NCBI GenBank assembly: GCA_021432605.1 | Contig: MU271165.1 | Location: forward strand, 115,643-179,642 | Direction of reading: 5' to 3' | Length of the DNA: 64,000 nt | From: Coniochaeta sp. PMI_546 | Lineage: Eukaryota > Ascomycota > Sordariomycetes > Coniochaetales > Coniochaetaceae | Shown here: one piece after another, positions 22,758-33,526 of the stretch | How the letters are laid out: each line of letters starts with the position of its first letter | How positions within the stretch are numbered: the stretch's first letter is position 1 | Program-made: the position numbers and the translations under genes | Notes under the pieces: generated by a model | The model's database searches: none | Seen by the model: the letters and a program-made list of their open reading frames with translations, nothing else | What the model was told of the DNA's origin: nothing

Positions 22758-24555
22758 TGAAGACACAGCCGAGACAATGCGCGACTTGCAGATGAAAGGG
22801 CAGCTGATGAGGAACCCATCGCGGAAGTGGCGATGACTGCGTTTTGTGTCTTAACATTTCAACAGTAGGGGTTGAGGCCATAACGTCCAGAACGACAACA
22901 GACAAGGTCCGCCGCCTACGCACTGCCAGCGATTCCATCAACCATCGCCGACGGTAAGTCGCATACAAGCAGGTCCGGAGGAGCTTCTGCAAGGTCTCGG
23001 GTGTGCTGAAAAGGGAAGCATGGCAAGCTCAAGTGAGCTGGCATGGAGAGTTCTGATTCATCAGCCCAGTAACTGAGCAGCGAAATCAGGTCCAGTGCGC
23101 GGCGTCGATACCGAGACCGGTTACACTGGACGACCTCATTGGCCCTGCACCACCTTAAGGCAACCGCAGGTCAGTGAATAAAGCATGCACGAGTGATCAA
23201 CAACGTGCACATAGCAGGTCAAGCCTTATCTTTCATTAGCGGTTTGGGCCTTGAGACCGAGCTAGCCAAGGGTAGCTCACCGGTACCGAATCGGGAAGAT
23301 ATCAAGTCGCCAGCACGACTGATGTAGGTCCTACAGGTTTCTGCCAGGGATACTGTATTGATTTAGGAAAACCGAGAGCCCCGGCAAAGACCTAGCCGGT
23401 CAGGTTCGTGTTACCGCGCGAGGGAATCGTCGGTCGATTACGCGGCGAGGTGTTGGAGAGCCCTCCTGCGGGGTGGGGTGATGGTCTGTCGGCATGATTG
23501 ATCTCGGATTGACTCAATTTCGAGTCTGAACGGCGGTGGAATATGATGACAGACCGGCGAAAAGCGAGACCAAAGCACATCACGGAAAGACAAGACCAGG
23601 AAACTGGAGATTTGAAGAGTACTGGGCCTCTCTATTATACCGGATCATAGTGTCTCTGGCAACATCTTCAGAATGCTCCGCCTCAACAATGTTTTCAGCT
23701 CTGTCTCCAGCATTTACGGTGTGTGACGAGTTGTATGTAGAGTCGGTCATCTGCGAGGGAAGTCATTGGGCGAGTTCCCTCCATGACAGGGGAATCCCTC
23801 GCCTGGAACAGGTAGAGAGGTCTCAGCCTCGATGAACCATCGAATCTGTGCCCTTTTGGGATCAGGCTCCGTCCATAGAGGTAGTCGAGAATAAAAGAAG
23901 ACGTCGACGCCCTGTCGCTAGAATTCGAGCAAACAGACAGGCTTGAGCCGACGAAACCGCGGCCATCAAGACACCACCGATCATGTTACAATGTAACAGA
24001 CAGAATGAAGACTAACAAAGACCGAGTAGATAACCATGGCCAGGGAATCAGAACCGCGAGCCATGTGTCTCTGCTGTCATTGGCGTTATAGAGAAGCTCT
24101 ACTCTGGTGTGGACGCAACTTTGTCGTTCAAAAGAGCCTTAAACCGATGTCGCCAATGCGAACGGTCATTGGCTGACTGACCTCTCACTGCCAGCAGCCG
24201 GACCTACGCTAAAACCCCCCCACTTGGTTGCAGGTCTCAAGCGCCTTCCGCCGCCTTGTAGGCGGCGAGCGCCCCGTTGGCCGCCCTGTAAGCCAAACCA
24301 CGGTGACGTCCAAGTCAGGGTCTAAGCAATGCCCACGACAGAGTGGAATCGACTCTTCTCTTCTATGTTGTCACTCTACTCTAGTATGCCTCTCTAAGAA
24401 TCTTACGCATTCATCTCACGTAGATAAAAGCACTGACGCTGCACAGTTCCACCCCGATCAGACCTGTGATAACCCTAACCCTCGCCTGACATCCAATGGG
24501 TCGAAGCATGTTGTCCTTCCAGTGCCCAGCTGACATCATCTCGGACGAATCCGGT
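22758..24555. other. Intergenic interval
   Basis: This holds the promoter of the C2H2-like gene (-) and the 3' flank of the MFS exporter (-). No coding region is supported. A strong hairpin lies at 24241-24272. Confidence 0.4.
24241..24272. repeat. GC-rich inverted repeat (hairpin)
   Basis: CGCCGCC at 24249-24255 and GGCGGCG at 24261-24267 form a perfect 7-bp stem around TTGTA. Flanking GCGC at 24241-24244 and 24269-24272 can extend it after a small bulge. It sits about 290 bases past the stop of the minus-strand MFS gene, so it could be in its 3' UTR. Confidence 0.5.
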
Positions 24556-26149
24556 TCACACATCACGGGTATAACTGGACAGCTGCCGGAGACGCGGGCC
24601 ATATCTGAAGATCACGACCGGGACCGGAGCAAGGCAAAGAGCACCAGCACTGAACAACGTGAAACCCCATCCATAACCGAAGGCATCAATGGCAGGGCCA
24701 CTCGTGAGAGGTAGAAAGGTGCCACACAAGCATCGAATGACGATGACGCTCGTCAGAGCGGACGCCGAGTACAGCCCAAAGGCATCCACGACATAGGCCA
24801 TGAGAGGAAGGAAGGCCATAAGGAGCGTGAAGCCCATGGAACCGACCGAGACCAGCAGCAACGGCAGTGGGAGTCGCAGTTGAGCTATCCAGCCGTAGCT
24901 AGCAACAGCAAGCGGAAGGGTGAATGCCCCGATCATTACCAGCGGAAGTCGAAATTCCGGCTGTCCTTTGCCGTTATTGGCGTCCTTGAGCTTGATGTAT
25001 ATCTTATCGAGAGTTTTCTCGCAGATGAATATGGCCAGGAGGGAACCAACACCTGATCGGGTCAGCGAACGAGGAATTGGTGCAAGGATCGAGGGTAGAC
25101 TCACTGAAGCTCATGAATGCAGACCCTGTGGCCGCGGGAGATAATCCGTACAGGCCTTCCAAGATATCCGGCAGAGTCACAGCGATGAAGTAGAAGAAGG
25201 AAAATCCGATGCCGCCATACAGCGCCATCAAGGCCAACACCATGGAGCCAGAGATGACGGTCACTGGACGCTTGATGGACTCCCATAACTTGCTCAAGCT
25301 GCGGTGATCTCCGGTGTTTGCCGCTGCCTTCAAAGCTTCATCTCCTGTCTGTTCTGCCAACCTGGCTGCCCTGCGTCGGAGGATAGGCACCTTGTACGTC
25401 TCTCTGAAGCACGTCAGGAACAACACCTCGCAGACCGTAGCGAGAAGTGCACTCATCCACAGCACCTGTCTCCACCCAAGACTCTGAGCGATTGCGCCAG
25501 CAATGGCAGGTCCAACGGCACCTCCTATCAGCGGCGCCACCATAATAAGGCTCATGGGCGACCCTCGCTGCTCAGACACGAACATGTCCCCTACGATCGC
25601 CGGATTGAGCACGTTGGATGCCACGGCGACGCCGTTCAAACACCTGGCAGCAACGAATAGCCACGTGCTCTGGCTGAGAGCGGCGAGGATAATGGCCGTG
25701 ATGAATAGGCAATTGGCCACGTTCATGACCGGGTAGCGGCCAAAGACCTCGGACAGCGGTGCTATGAGCAGCGGTCCGGCAGCCTCGCCGAGCTCCCAGA
25801 TGGTGACGAGGAGCACACTGACCTCCTTGTTCTCATGGCCGTGGTTCAGATCAAACGCGATCCTATTTGCGACGGGGACCAAAGAGATGCACGTGAAAGT
25901 CCTAAAGAGGACATGTTAGCTACAATCTCTCTACCTATGCAGACTCGGCACGCACACAGTAAAAGCCATAAACGCCATCAGAGCCACGATACTCCATTTG
26001 AAGGCAGAGGGCCATTCCAAGGGGTTGTCAGGGTCGCCGCTGGGGTCAAAGCCAATTGCTCCGTGCAGAGCGTCATCCTCGTCCTGGCGCCGGGCAAGGT
26101 CCTCTGATGCGCCGAGCAAAGGCTGGTTTTCGTCGACCAACGCAGCCAT
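24556..26149 (-). CDS. MFS transporter, DHA1 drug/polyamine type
   Basis: This is a 495-residue 12-TM exporter of the DHA1 family, which expels drugs, polyamines or small metabolites in exchange for protons. Three exons were read: 26149-25956, 25901-25105 and 25052-24556. Family marks are DPDNPLEWPSAFKWS before TM1 (residues 40-54), FTVTFTCISLVPVAN across the first junction, SEVFGRYPVMN (loop 2-3 signature A), ARCLNGVAVASNVLNPAIVGDMF, and GWRQVLWMSALLA. The central loop carries the usual charged stretch RETYKVPILRRRAARL. Splicing at GTGCGT (intron 1) and GTGAGT (intron 2) keeps phase. No biosynthetic genes adjoin it, so there is no substrate hint. Confidence 0.9.
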
Positions 26150-26856
26150 TCTCGAGACGATCTGAGCCCAGGCTGATCTTAGCTGGCGCAGTGTGTGGGA
26201 GACGGTGTCTGAGTTTAGATATTCACTGGACGAAAAGTTTCGACACTAAGAGCGTGGACTAACACCAATTAGTGGTACTGTGCTGATTAATAATCAGCGT
26301 TCAGCGGGTTCGTCGCCTGCTGTGGATCGGCATCTTACCTGTCAATCCCCTTAAGAACAGCGATGCCCCCGATCTTTGCGGTACTTTTGAACTTAAAAAG
26401 GCTATCACGACGAGTAATGATTGGAACAATGGGAGCACGCAGTCAGTAAGCTGAGTGTGATATGTTGAACCTTAAGCTTCTCCGTTCTTAGTTGCTTACT
26501 TCGGACTGGACTCGGATCTCGAAATGAGGCAATCGTAGGAAGGGCGTGAGGTGCTTCCAAGTCTCCACAAAATCCACGGCTACTGGAACCACCATGACCG
26601 CCACCGACGACAATTGTCACCTCCGCCGCGAGATCGGACTCTTCAGATGCAAACTTGAAGGTACACTTGGTACATGGCCCATATACATATTTGGGCTTGA
26701 CTTCCCGGAACTCCTCAACAAATGTCTATTACCGCCATGCTTTTTCCGTTTTCAATATTTTCTTGAACGCCAAACTCCTGCACCCGCCCCTTGCCAGCTA
26801 TGAAGCGACCGCGGCGGCTCATGTGCTCAGACAGCCGATCGTGTTGACTGCCAAAC
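26150..26856. other. Intergenic interval
   Basis: This is the promoter side of the MFS exporter (-) and the 3' side of the four-TM gene (-). I see nothing coding; the short frames here have no recognisable content. Confidence 0.4.
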
Positions 26857-27667
26857 CTACGAGACATTGCCATACTGCGGGTATCCGTGCTGCTGGGCAG
26901 CATAACCCTGTGGGTGTGCCGGATAGCCTTGAGTCTGCGGGGCATACCCGTATGTTTGAGGCTGCTGCGTGTCCATCTCATACTGACCTTGCTTGTGCGG
27001 CTCGCCATACGCAGCGTGACTGGGATAGGACGGATAAGATGCGTAGTCTGCCGGGTTTGAGGTATATGCCAGTCCTTGCTGGTCTGCCAGGGCAGGGTTA
27101 ATGGCTGGGGCGTATGCTCCGCGCAGCGCGCCCTTCCGGTACCGATGGAACACGACACTGGCGTAGATGAGCAGTCCAAGGAAGGAAAGGCTAGAGCAGC
27201 AGGTAAGTATCAAGCAGATGGACTTCAAAAGAACCGCAGAATGACCCCAGATGTACTTACTAGACAATAACGCCAAGGACGATGGCGAGCCCGGCCCTGG
27301 CACCAAGCATCGACAGAACGAACATTATAGTCCAGATGATGGTCTGGGCGACATTGACAATCAGGAAGAACTTTGGCGAAAGGGTCCGCCTGGCTCGCTT
27401 GACGATGCAGACGATGTCCAGAGCCAGACAAGCTATGATGAGGATCATGACAACAGCGAGGATGGCGATCAGTGTCGTGGTCGTCTGTGAGCCGTACCCT
27501 GCATCGTACAGTTCATCGTCGATGTCATTCTTGTACGCCGCAATGGTGCCGATGGCGAGACCGTAGATGCCAATATCGACTACCATAACCAAGATGCGTA
27601 TAACCCAAAATGGGATCAGGACACGCTTCAGAAACGGCGAGTCGCCGATGACCTGGTGCTTCGACAT
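26857..27667 (-). CDS. Four-TM membrane protein with Q/Y/P-rich tail
   Basis: This is a 246-residue protein from two exons, 27667-27261 and 27190-26857. There are four hydrophobic segments: about residues 18-42, 64-88, 99-122, and a fourth that crosses the junction (LAIVLGVIVYLSFLGLLIYASVV). Short basic loops lie between them. The layout resembles fungal MARVEL-like proteins, but I see no decisive motif. After the last TM comes HRYRKGALRGAY. A cytosolic tail of about 75 residues follows, rich in Ala, Pro, Gln and Tyr, with near-repeats of the form QGYPAHPQGYAAQQHGYPQ. Such tails can bind partners or condense. The role is unknown; a plasma membrane or eisosome-like location is only a guess from the fold. 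Confidence 0.78.
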
Positions 27668-28696
27668 GATGGCGCGCCTGTGCTTGAGTCCTTGGTGGTA
27701 GACGAATAATGTCGTTGACTAGGGCGGCAGCTGAGAAAGCCACGCTTGACGTCGATTTAGAGTTGAATAGACGACCGACAGCCTCCAGAGCTGCTCCGGT
27801 AGCTGGGGCTAAGCAACCTTTTAATCAAGACGGAAATCTTTGTCCACAGACCCACGTTTAGGACAGCCCGTGAGATTGTGGCGCGACGCGGAGATGATGC
27901 CGGGTCTCTTAGCGAACAATCTCGGTCTTGACCAGGGCAGATGCAGGCAGTATTAGCTTGGCAGTCCACTCTGTAACACGCTTAAAAGAAAAGGATCGCT
28001 GCAGCCATCCGCAGCTGACGGAGCCATCATAGAAAGACGACGATATTATTGGCCAGCTCGCGGTGTTCAATTCTGCCCATGTTCACTCCACGGAAATAGA
28101 GCTGAATCTCAGAGGCAGGCGAACATCGAACACACAAGGTTCGCCCTGCGATGCGGATGAAAATGCACCACCCTCAGGACTCTTTCCAGGAGCGAGACGA
28201 TAGTACACAGTATTTGGACGCAATTATGCTATTGCGCTTTGTAATGCAATGGAATCACCGTATGCGACCGCGCATTGTCGAGGGATGTCGTGACTCCCGT
28301 CGTTCTGGAGCCGATGCTGAACGAATGGCACTTTTAAATGCGGGGAGAGTTGGCTCCAGACCTATTTTTATGACAGCTAGGCGATCCAGCGGCCATGCAA
28401 TACTTTCATGGATTGGAATGAAGACTGCAATTGTATCGTGGCCATGTGCAGCATTTCCGTCGGCAACGCGATGATTCGCATCACTGACGGTTCAAGGTGT
28501 TGCCGCAGATTCCAGAGTCCCAGGGCAACTACCTTATGCATGACAACTTGGCCCTAGAAACTGAGTTTGCGCTGTCGTCAGAAGCAGCCGAAATGATCGA
28601 GATTGGAATGTTCAGCGCAAACAAGGAAGCTGTGGCTTTGCCGCGAATCACAACTGCGGCAGCCGTTGATCAACCACAAACGACGTAACTGTTTTG

Positions 28697-28704
28697 TGAC
28701 GTCA
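28697..28704 (+). promoter_or_regulatory. CRE palindrome TGACGTCA
   Basis: This is a perfect 8-bp ATF/CREB-type bZIP site, extended to GTGACGTCAC at 28696-28705. It lies 22 bases before a TATA box and about 160 bases before the start of the 100-residue gene. In fungi such sites are bound by stress-linked bZIP factors of the Atf1/AtfA type. Confidence 0.6.
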
Positions 28705-28725
28705 CTCGGAGTTCAAGCCACTCGA

Positions 28726-28731
28726 TATAAA
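28726..28731 (+). promoter_or_regulatory. TATA box of the 100-residue gene
   Basis: GATATAAAGG gives TATAAA about 140 bases before the ATG at 28867. The A/C-rich leader ending AACAACAACAATACAAA-ATG is typical of strongly translated fungal mRNAs. Confidence 0.6.
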
Positions 28732-28866
28732 GGCGGCAGAGACACGACAGCCCCAAAGAGCCACAGGACCATACCATAGTACAGTATCAAGTCGACCTGG
28801 ATAAACCTCTGCATCAAGACCTCAGTAACTAGATCTATCTCTTGCCAAAAACAACAACAATACAAA

Positions 28867-29295
28867 ATGTCGATCGGAGCCGCAATCAACGACCTCTTCA
28901 GCTCCATCTACGAGCTCTTCGCCTCCGTTCTGGGTGGAATCTACAACACCATCCACGCCATCTTGGCGGCCATCATCGGTCTCTTCTCCGGCTTCATCAA
29001 CCTCATCGGCGACGTCTTCAAGGGTGCCGTTGATGTCGTCGGTGGGCTGGGTAAGTTCCTCGCAAGTAAGTTGCGCCCCGATTCCCCAGTTTCCACCCTT
29101 TTTGGTTGGCGTCCCCACTATGGATGCATTACCTAGTAACATTAATGGGATATATCCACTGCAGAGATGCTGACCGAGTTTGTTTTAATAGGCAACATTG
29201 TTATCGTCGGTATCATCGCTGCCGGCGGTTACGCTTATGTCCGCTACCAGCAGGGAAGACCCATTGCTCCGGCGGCCCAGAAGAAGGTGCAGTAA
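28867..29295 (+). CDS. Small membrane-associated protein (100 aa)
   Basis: I do not recognise a named family. Two exons, 28867-29065 and 29192-29295, give 100 residues. Residues 1-60 form a long hydrophobic to amphipathic stretch with regular bulky residues (ELFASVLGGIYNTIHAILAA, IIGLFSGFINLIGDVFKG). A C-terminal membrane segment (NIVIVGIIAAGGYAYV) follows, ending in YQQGRPIAPAAQKKVQ. A GTAAGT donor also occurs 15 bases upstream at 29051, and its use would remove five residues without changing frame. The promoter has a perfect CRE, a TATA box and an A/C-rich leader, which suggests a highly expressed, perhaps stress-induced gene. Confidence 0.75.
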
Positions 29296-29550
29296 GGAGT
29301 GGGCGTGTTAGCACAGGAGTGCAGAGTCGAAACTCTGCTTGCTTTACGATAGGACGAACGACTGCTTTCTGCGCATGAGATTTTGGAATTGGACGTCTTC
29401 ACACTTTCCCTCGGTACTTTGACATGACTGGACTATGGAACAGCTGGATGTACAGTACTAGGACGCACACGGAGTAAAGGTATTAGGAGATACCCCCTAG
29501 TTTAGCATTACAACATTACAACTAAGTCTTTTCTCTTTCAAAAATGGGTA

Positions 29551-31497
29551 TCAGTGATGCTCCTCCGTGGCAATCTCTTTGCCCTTTCCCTTGTCCATTG
29601 CTGGCTGGCTCTCTCCTGCCGAGTCGTGCTGCACATCCCTCGAATGGGCCTCTGAGCCCGAAGAACCATCTTGTAGCGGCCAATGGCCAGACCCTTCACC
29701 CTCCTCATGCGCCGCCACCGGTAGCGGAGCCAGTTGAGGCGCATGATCCCTCGACGTCTCCGTCATCTCCTCATGGACCGTCGGCAGAGTGCCAGCCGGG
29801 GGTCCTTGACCGCCCTGCACGACAGGCGTCTGATCCGTGGCCACGGAGTGAACATCGCCCTGCTCGGCATCCGAGTCTACCTCCTTCGCCGACTTCTTAC
29901 TCAGTAGTTTCTTCCAGACAGCAAAAGCTCCTAGTAAGCCAACCACCGTCAACAGTCCAAAAGTGACACTCAAGCCTGCCACAAGTCCTTCGTCGAGGTA
30001 AGAACGACTTGTCGAATCCGATGATCCAGTGCCAGAAGAACCCGAACCCGACCCCGACCCCGACCCCGAACCCGGGGTTGAAGTAGTATCAGACCGGCAA
30101 CTGTAGCTGTAGCTGGATGCAGAGCAGTAAGCAGTCGCTGACGGCGCCGTCGCGCCGTACTTAGCGAACGATACGACGTTCGAGGCGGCAGTGGCACCGA
30201 ACTTAACGGGTGCCAGCGCGACCTCGCTGTTGACGAGGTCGAAAACCATGTACGACCGGCGCAGAAGCGGGGCGCCGAGATTGTAGTACTCGTAGGACGA
30301 GGAAGAGCTGCTGGAATAACCCCACCTACTTCCGTTCTGCACCGCAAAGAGACAGGTATTGAGCGGCGCGCCATGAGGCGACTCGGAGGCCCACATCTTG
30401 GCGGCGACATTCTGCGGGAGGATGAGGTCTGCCAGTCTGACATCGAGAACTGGTCCGTTTGAGCCACTCAGCTCGAAGGAGAAACGAGCACCGCCGTCTG
30501 TGGCCTTTGTTGCCGCGTCACAGGGGATTGTGGCCAGGTAGATGGAGCGATTGTAGCTAGCGCCTGCCATAGTCCAGATCTTTTGCACCAGGACATCTGG
30601 GAGATTGGAGAACGTTTCTCCATGGCCGATGGAGGCACTGAACGGGAGTTCGTTGCTGGTGAAGGTCTGTACGGTCGCAGAGCTGGAAGTGGACCCGTTG
30701 ATACCTGCCACACTGACACCGAAGCTGTTGTAGAAGGATGAGACCCCGTAGGCATCGAGGCGGGTCAGAGTCCCTTCGTACCGCGACGTGTCAACGGCAC
30801 CCATCAGCAGGCTGCCCGAGGACCCGTCCTCAGCATCGAGCCAGATGCTGTATGCCTTGGTGTTAATCGTCCCGGCCTGGAGAAGCCGATCTGGGAAATT
30901 GTCATATACGCCTCCGTAGTAGGAAGAGTTCGACCCCAGCCCGAGCGCCCCAATCCATTGGTCAGAGCTGTCGGCCAGTCCCATGGGCAGGTTGTCCAGC
31001 GTAATGTCTCCAACCTTGAGGGTGTCGGTGAAATTGTAACCATCGACGTACGTCGAATCAGCGTAGTAGTTTGTCCAAGATCGATACGCAGAGTTGGCGC
31101 GTTGATATGTGGACGACGCCGACTTGTCAAAGCTGCCCCAGAGACAGTAGCTGGAGTACGTGACGTTGTAGTCAAAGTCATTGTAGTTGTTATAGTAATA
31201 ATCGTACTCTGTATGATTGCAGTACGATGAGGACTTATCAGGGACCCAGGTGTCCGAGAGGGACGGTGAGATCACGAGCGACACGCTCTGGCCCGGCGTG
31301 CCAACACTGGCATTAACGACATAGGCATAGTCGCCTCCCCAAAGCGATAATGACGGATTGCTGTCGCGACCGAAGAGGCCGTTCGAAACATCTCGGATTT
31401 GACGCGAAAAAGGCAAGTGTAGATGTGCCTGTACGAACCCCGTATGAATGCAAAGGTTGATCGAAGCGAACGTTGTCAAGCGAGTGGATGGCTTCAT
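29551..31497 (-). CDS. Aspartic-protease-like type I membrane protein, catalytic residues lost
   Basis: This is a 648-residue single-exon protein with a signal peptide (MKPSTRLTTFASINLCIHTG), a two-lobed pepsin-like ectodomain, a Gly/Ser-repeat linker, one TM helix (LVAGLSVTFGLLTVVGLLGA) and an acidic, disordered cytosolic tail. The fold is shown by DYAYVVNASVGTPGQSVSLV, SDTWVP, the IWLDAEDGSSGSLLMGAVD strand, FSNLPDVLV, and LRRSYMVFDLVNSEVALA. The first catalytic site, normally DTGSS before DTWV, reads SPSLS. The second, normally DTGTT, reads GHGET. Both aspartates are therefore absent and proteolysis is not expected. Many N-glycosylation sites (NHT, NVT, NFT, NSS, NGS) fit a surface protein. 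The frame is open 41 codons further upstream, but 31497 begins a proper signal peptide. Confidence 0.88.
   Translation of the reverse strand: MKPSTRLTTFASINLCIHTGFVQAHLHLPFSRQIRDVSNGLFGRDSNPSLSLWGGDYAYVVNASVGTPGQSVSLVISPSLSDTWVPDKSSSYCNHTEYDYYYNNYNDFDYNVTYSSYCLWGSFDKSASSTYQRANSAYRSWTNYYADSTYVDGYNFTDTLKVGDITLDNLPMGLADSSDQWIGALGLGSNSSYYGGVYDNFPDRLLQAGTINTKAYSIWLDAEDGSSGSLLMGAVDTSRYEGTLTRLDAYGVSSFYNSFGVSVAGINGSTSSSATVQTFTSNELPFSASIGHGETFSNLPDVLVQKIWTMAGASYNRSIYLATIPCDAATKATDGGARFSFELSGSNGPVLDVRLADLILPQNVAAKMWASESPHGAPLNTCLFAVQNGSRWGYSSSSSSSYEYYNLGAPLLRRSYMVFDLVNSEVALAPVKFGATAASNVVSFAKYGATAPSATAYCSASSYSYSCRSDTTSTPGSGSGSGSGSGSSGTGSSDSTSRSYLDEGLVAGLSVTFGLLTVVGLLGAFAVWKKLLSKKSAKEVDSDAEQGDVHSVATDQTPVVQGGQGPPAGTLPTVHEEMTETSRDHAPQLAPLPVAAHEEGEGSGHWPLQDGSSGSEAHSRDVQHDSAGESQPAMDKGKGKEIATEEHH
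30040..30077 (-). repeat. Hexanucleotide repeat coding a Gly-Ser linker
   Basis: Tandem CCCGAC/CCCGAA units encode GSGSGSGSGS just before the TM helix of the aspartic-protease-like protein. Such units are prone to length change. Confidence 0.7.
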
Positions 31498-33526
31498 GCT
31501 GAAGGCCGTATGATATGCGATGCTAAAGGCTAAAGCGACAGTCTCATGATGAGGAAGATGTCCGAAAACAAAAACAGTCGCCAAACGAGAGAAACAGGTA
31601 TCGTGAACGGAAATCAACACGATCCTCTATCCAGTCATTATTTAGGCAGCACCAACAAAAGATAAATGAGGAAACTGGTGGAGCATCCAGAGAAAAGAGA
31701 ATTGCCTTCTCGTGGGTTTGGGGGCCAAACCAGTGCCAAGAACTGCTGCGCCGTTGGTGCCTTGTCGTGATTGGAATGGCGGTCGAATCCGAGATGAGGC
31801 GTTGATGCCAAGTCCTGTATTAGCCTTAGACAAGCTAGTCCTGAGGCTAGAGCCCTGGACTAGTTCTAGTGTGTACTGCCAGTACCCCTGAGTGTCAAAA
31901 ATTTGAGGATCGCCACCAACCTCGGCCTGGGCTAATAATAGACCGCACGGCGCGAAATCAACGACTTCACGTTCGAGGCCGTTGTCAAGCTACATGCGCT
32001 GACGAGAACACCTCGGGTCTGGATCGGGGATGAATATCGAATACTGACCGTTCTGCCACTGTACTTTAGTGTATGTCTTCATCGAATCTCTCGATGCCAG
32101 TGTCACCAAAGTCCTTCTGGACCAGGATATATCTGTCTTTCAGACAAGCTCAAGCCGCCGAAGTGAGGAAAGCGGATGTTGTGAGAACATCATACAAAAC
32201 CAAGTCGACTCTGGTTAACAGTTGGGCACTCCGAAGGACACGCTCTCGCCCCTAGGGCAAAAGGAGGTACATGTGGGTCGGATTCCTATTCGCACAAGAG
32301 GCCTTCATATACCGATCAGTCCTTGAGATGTCCGTTCAGGTCCATGAAGCATCCCTTCGTAAGGGTGATTTCGGGGGAGACTCTGATGTTCAGTCCATCG
32401 GCTTTCACATTCGTGGACTCCGCCTACGCATCAACACACAGGCCAGCTGTCAAGGGGCGCATACCCAGATCGCGACGAGTCCCAACAACTCATCTCATCG
32501 GCATCCTGTCGATCCATGGGCCAGACCGCAAGAGTTACGAATGCTGAAATCCACTTGGCAGGCATTGAGCCCAAATACCGCAGCGGAAGGGGAAACTTGA
32601 CGACACCGTAGACGCTCTAAAGGCAGGAATGGGGGTTGTAGGCACATCAAAACACCAAAACCACCCGGCCCAGCTCTGGACTGGGAAACTCGGTCAGCAT
32701 AATTCACATCAGCGACTGTGAATCAAAACACCGCGGTCATCCCGTTCGGCGGCCCAGGACATGTGCAGCGTTGATCAAGTGCTCTTCGTAACGCTGCAAG
32801 CTTGCTCATGATTGAATGCGGGTGTATCGTATACACAGAGTCCATGATCAGCGATTATACCGTAAGCCGTGATAGCAAGCAAGCAGAGAGACCGCAGTTT
32901 TGGTTTCGAGAGGTTAAGAAACACGTAATTTGGGCGCTGTCCACCGAGCGGAATTTTACTCCGTTTGTAGGGATGACCAGCTCAGGTGCAAGGCACGGTC
33001 GTCTTCCAGATCCTGTTCACTTCAATTGCGGGGGGATTCGAGAACTTGACTCACAGGAGGAGCCGTAATATCAAGGTTGGGCGTGCAATGCTTGTCCTGG
33101 AATGGGAATAGGATGCAGTATTGCACTGAGTCTAGCAAAGCCCGACATTGACGTCGAGTCTACATACGTCAGTTCCGATAAGAACGATAAGAGCTCCCCG
33201 ACTGCTGATAAAGAGCACTGAACAGGTGGTCGTGATTGGTGATTTAAAGCTTTCTGGGACTGGTAGTACTTTGTTCCGGTGCTTCCGCCGTAAAGCTGAC
33301 ACCGATAAGCGTGCAGCGCCGTCGCGCTTCTCAGCTAAGATAAGGGATCCAGCAGATGGGTCGCGAAGCTGGAAATTTGAAAGCTGCTGCTTTTGACAAT
33401 CATCAACTCCCCATTTCCAACCGGATTGCTCGGACTCACGCTACGTGGGCTATTTGCACATCATCACGCCTGCAATTCGATACAGTACCTGTGAAGCTTC
33501 AATCGGCCCAAAGAAACACACCCAAA
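31498..33526. other. Divergent interval of 2.0 kb
   Basis: This lies between the starts of the aspartic-protease-like gene (-) and phosphatidylinositol synthase (+). Only short, unsupported frames occur. The plus-strand frame open from 33356 runs into the PIS1 start and gives no added conserved sequence. Confidence 0.4.

Larger units (their letters stand above)
27668..28866. other. Divergent interval between four-TM gene and small membrane protein
   Basis: About 1.2 kb lies between head-to-head starts. The right end holds the CRE and TATA elements listed separately. Open frames at 28151-28474 and 28497-28688 (plus) lack support. Confidence 0.45.
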
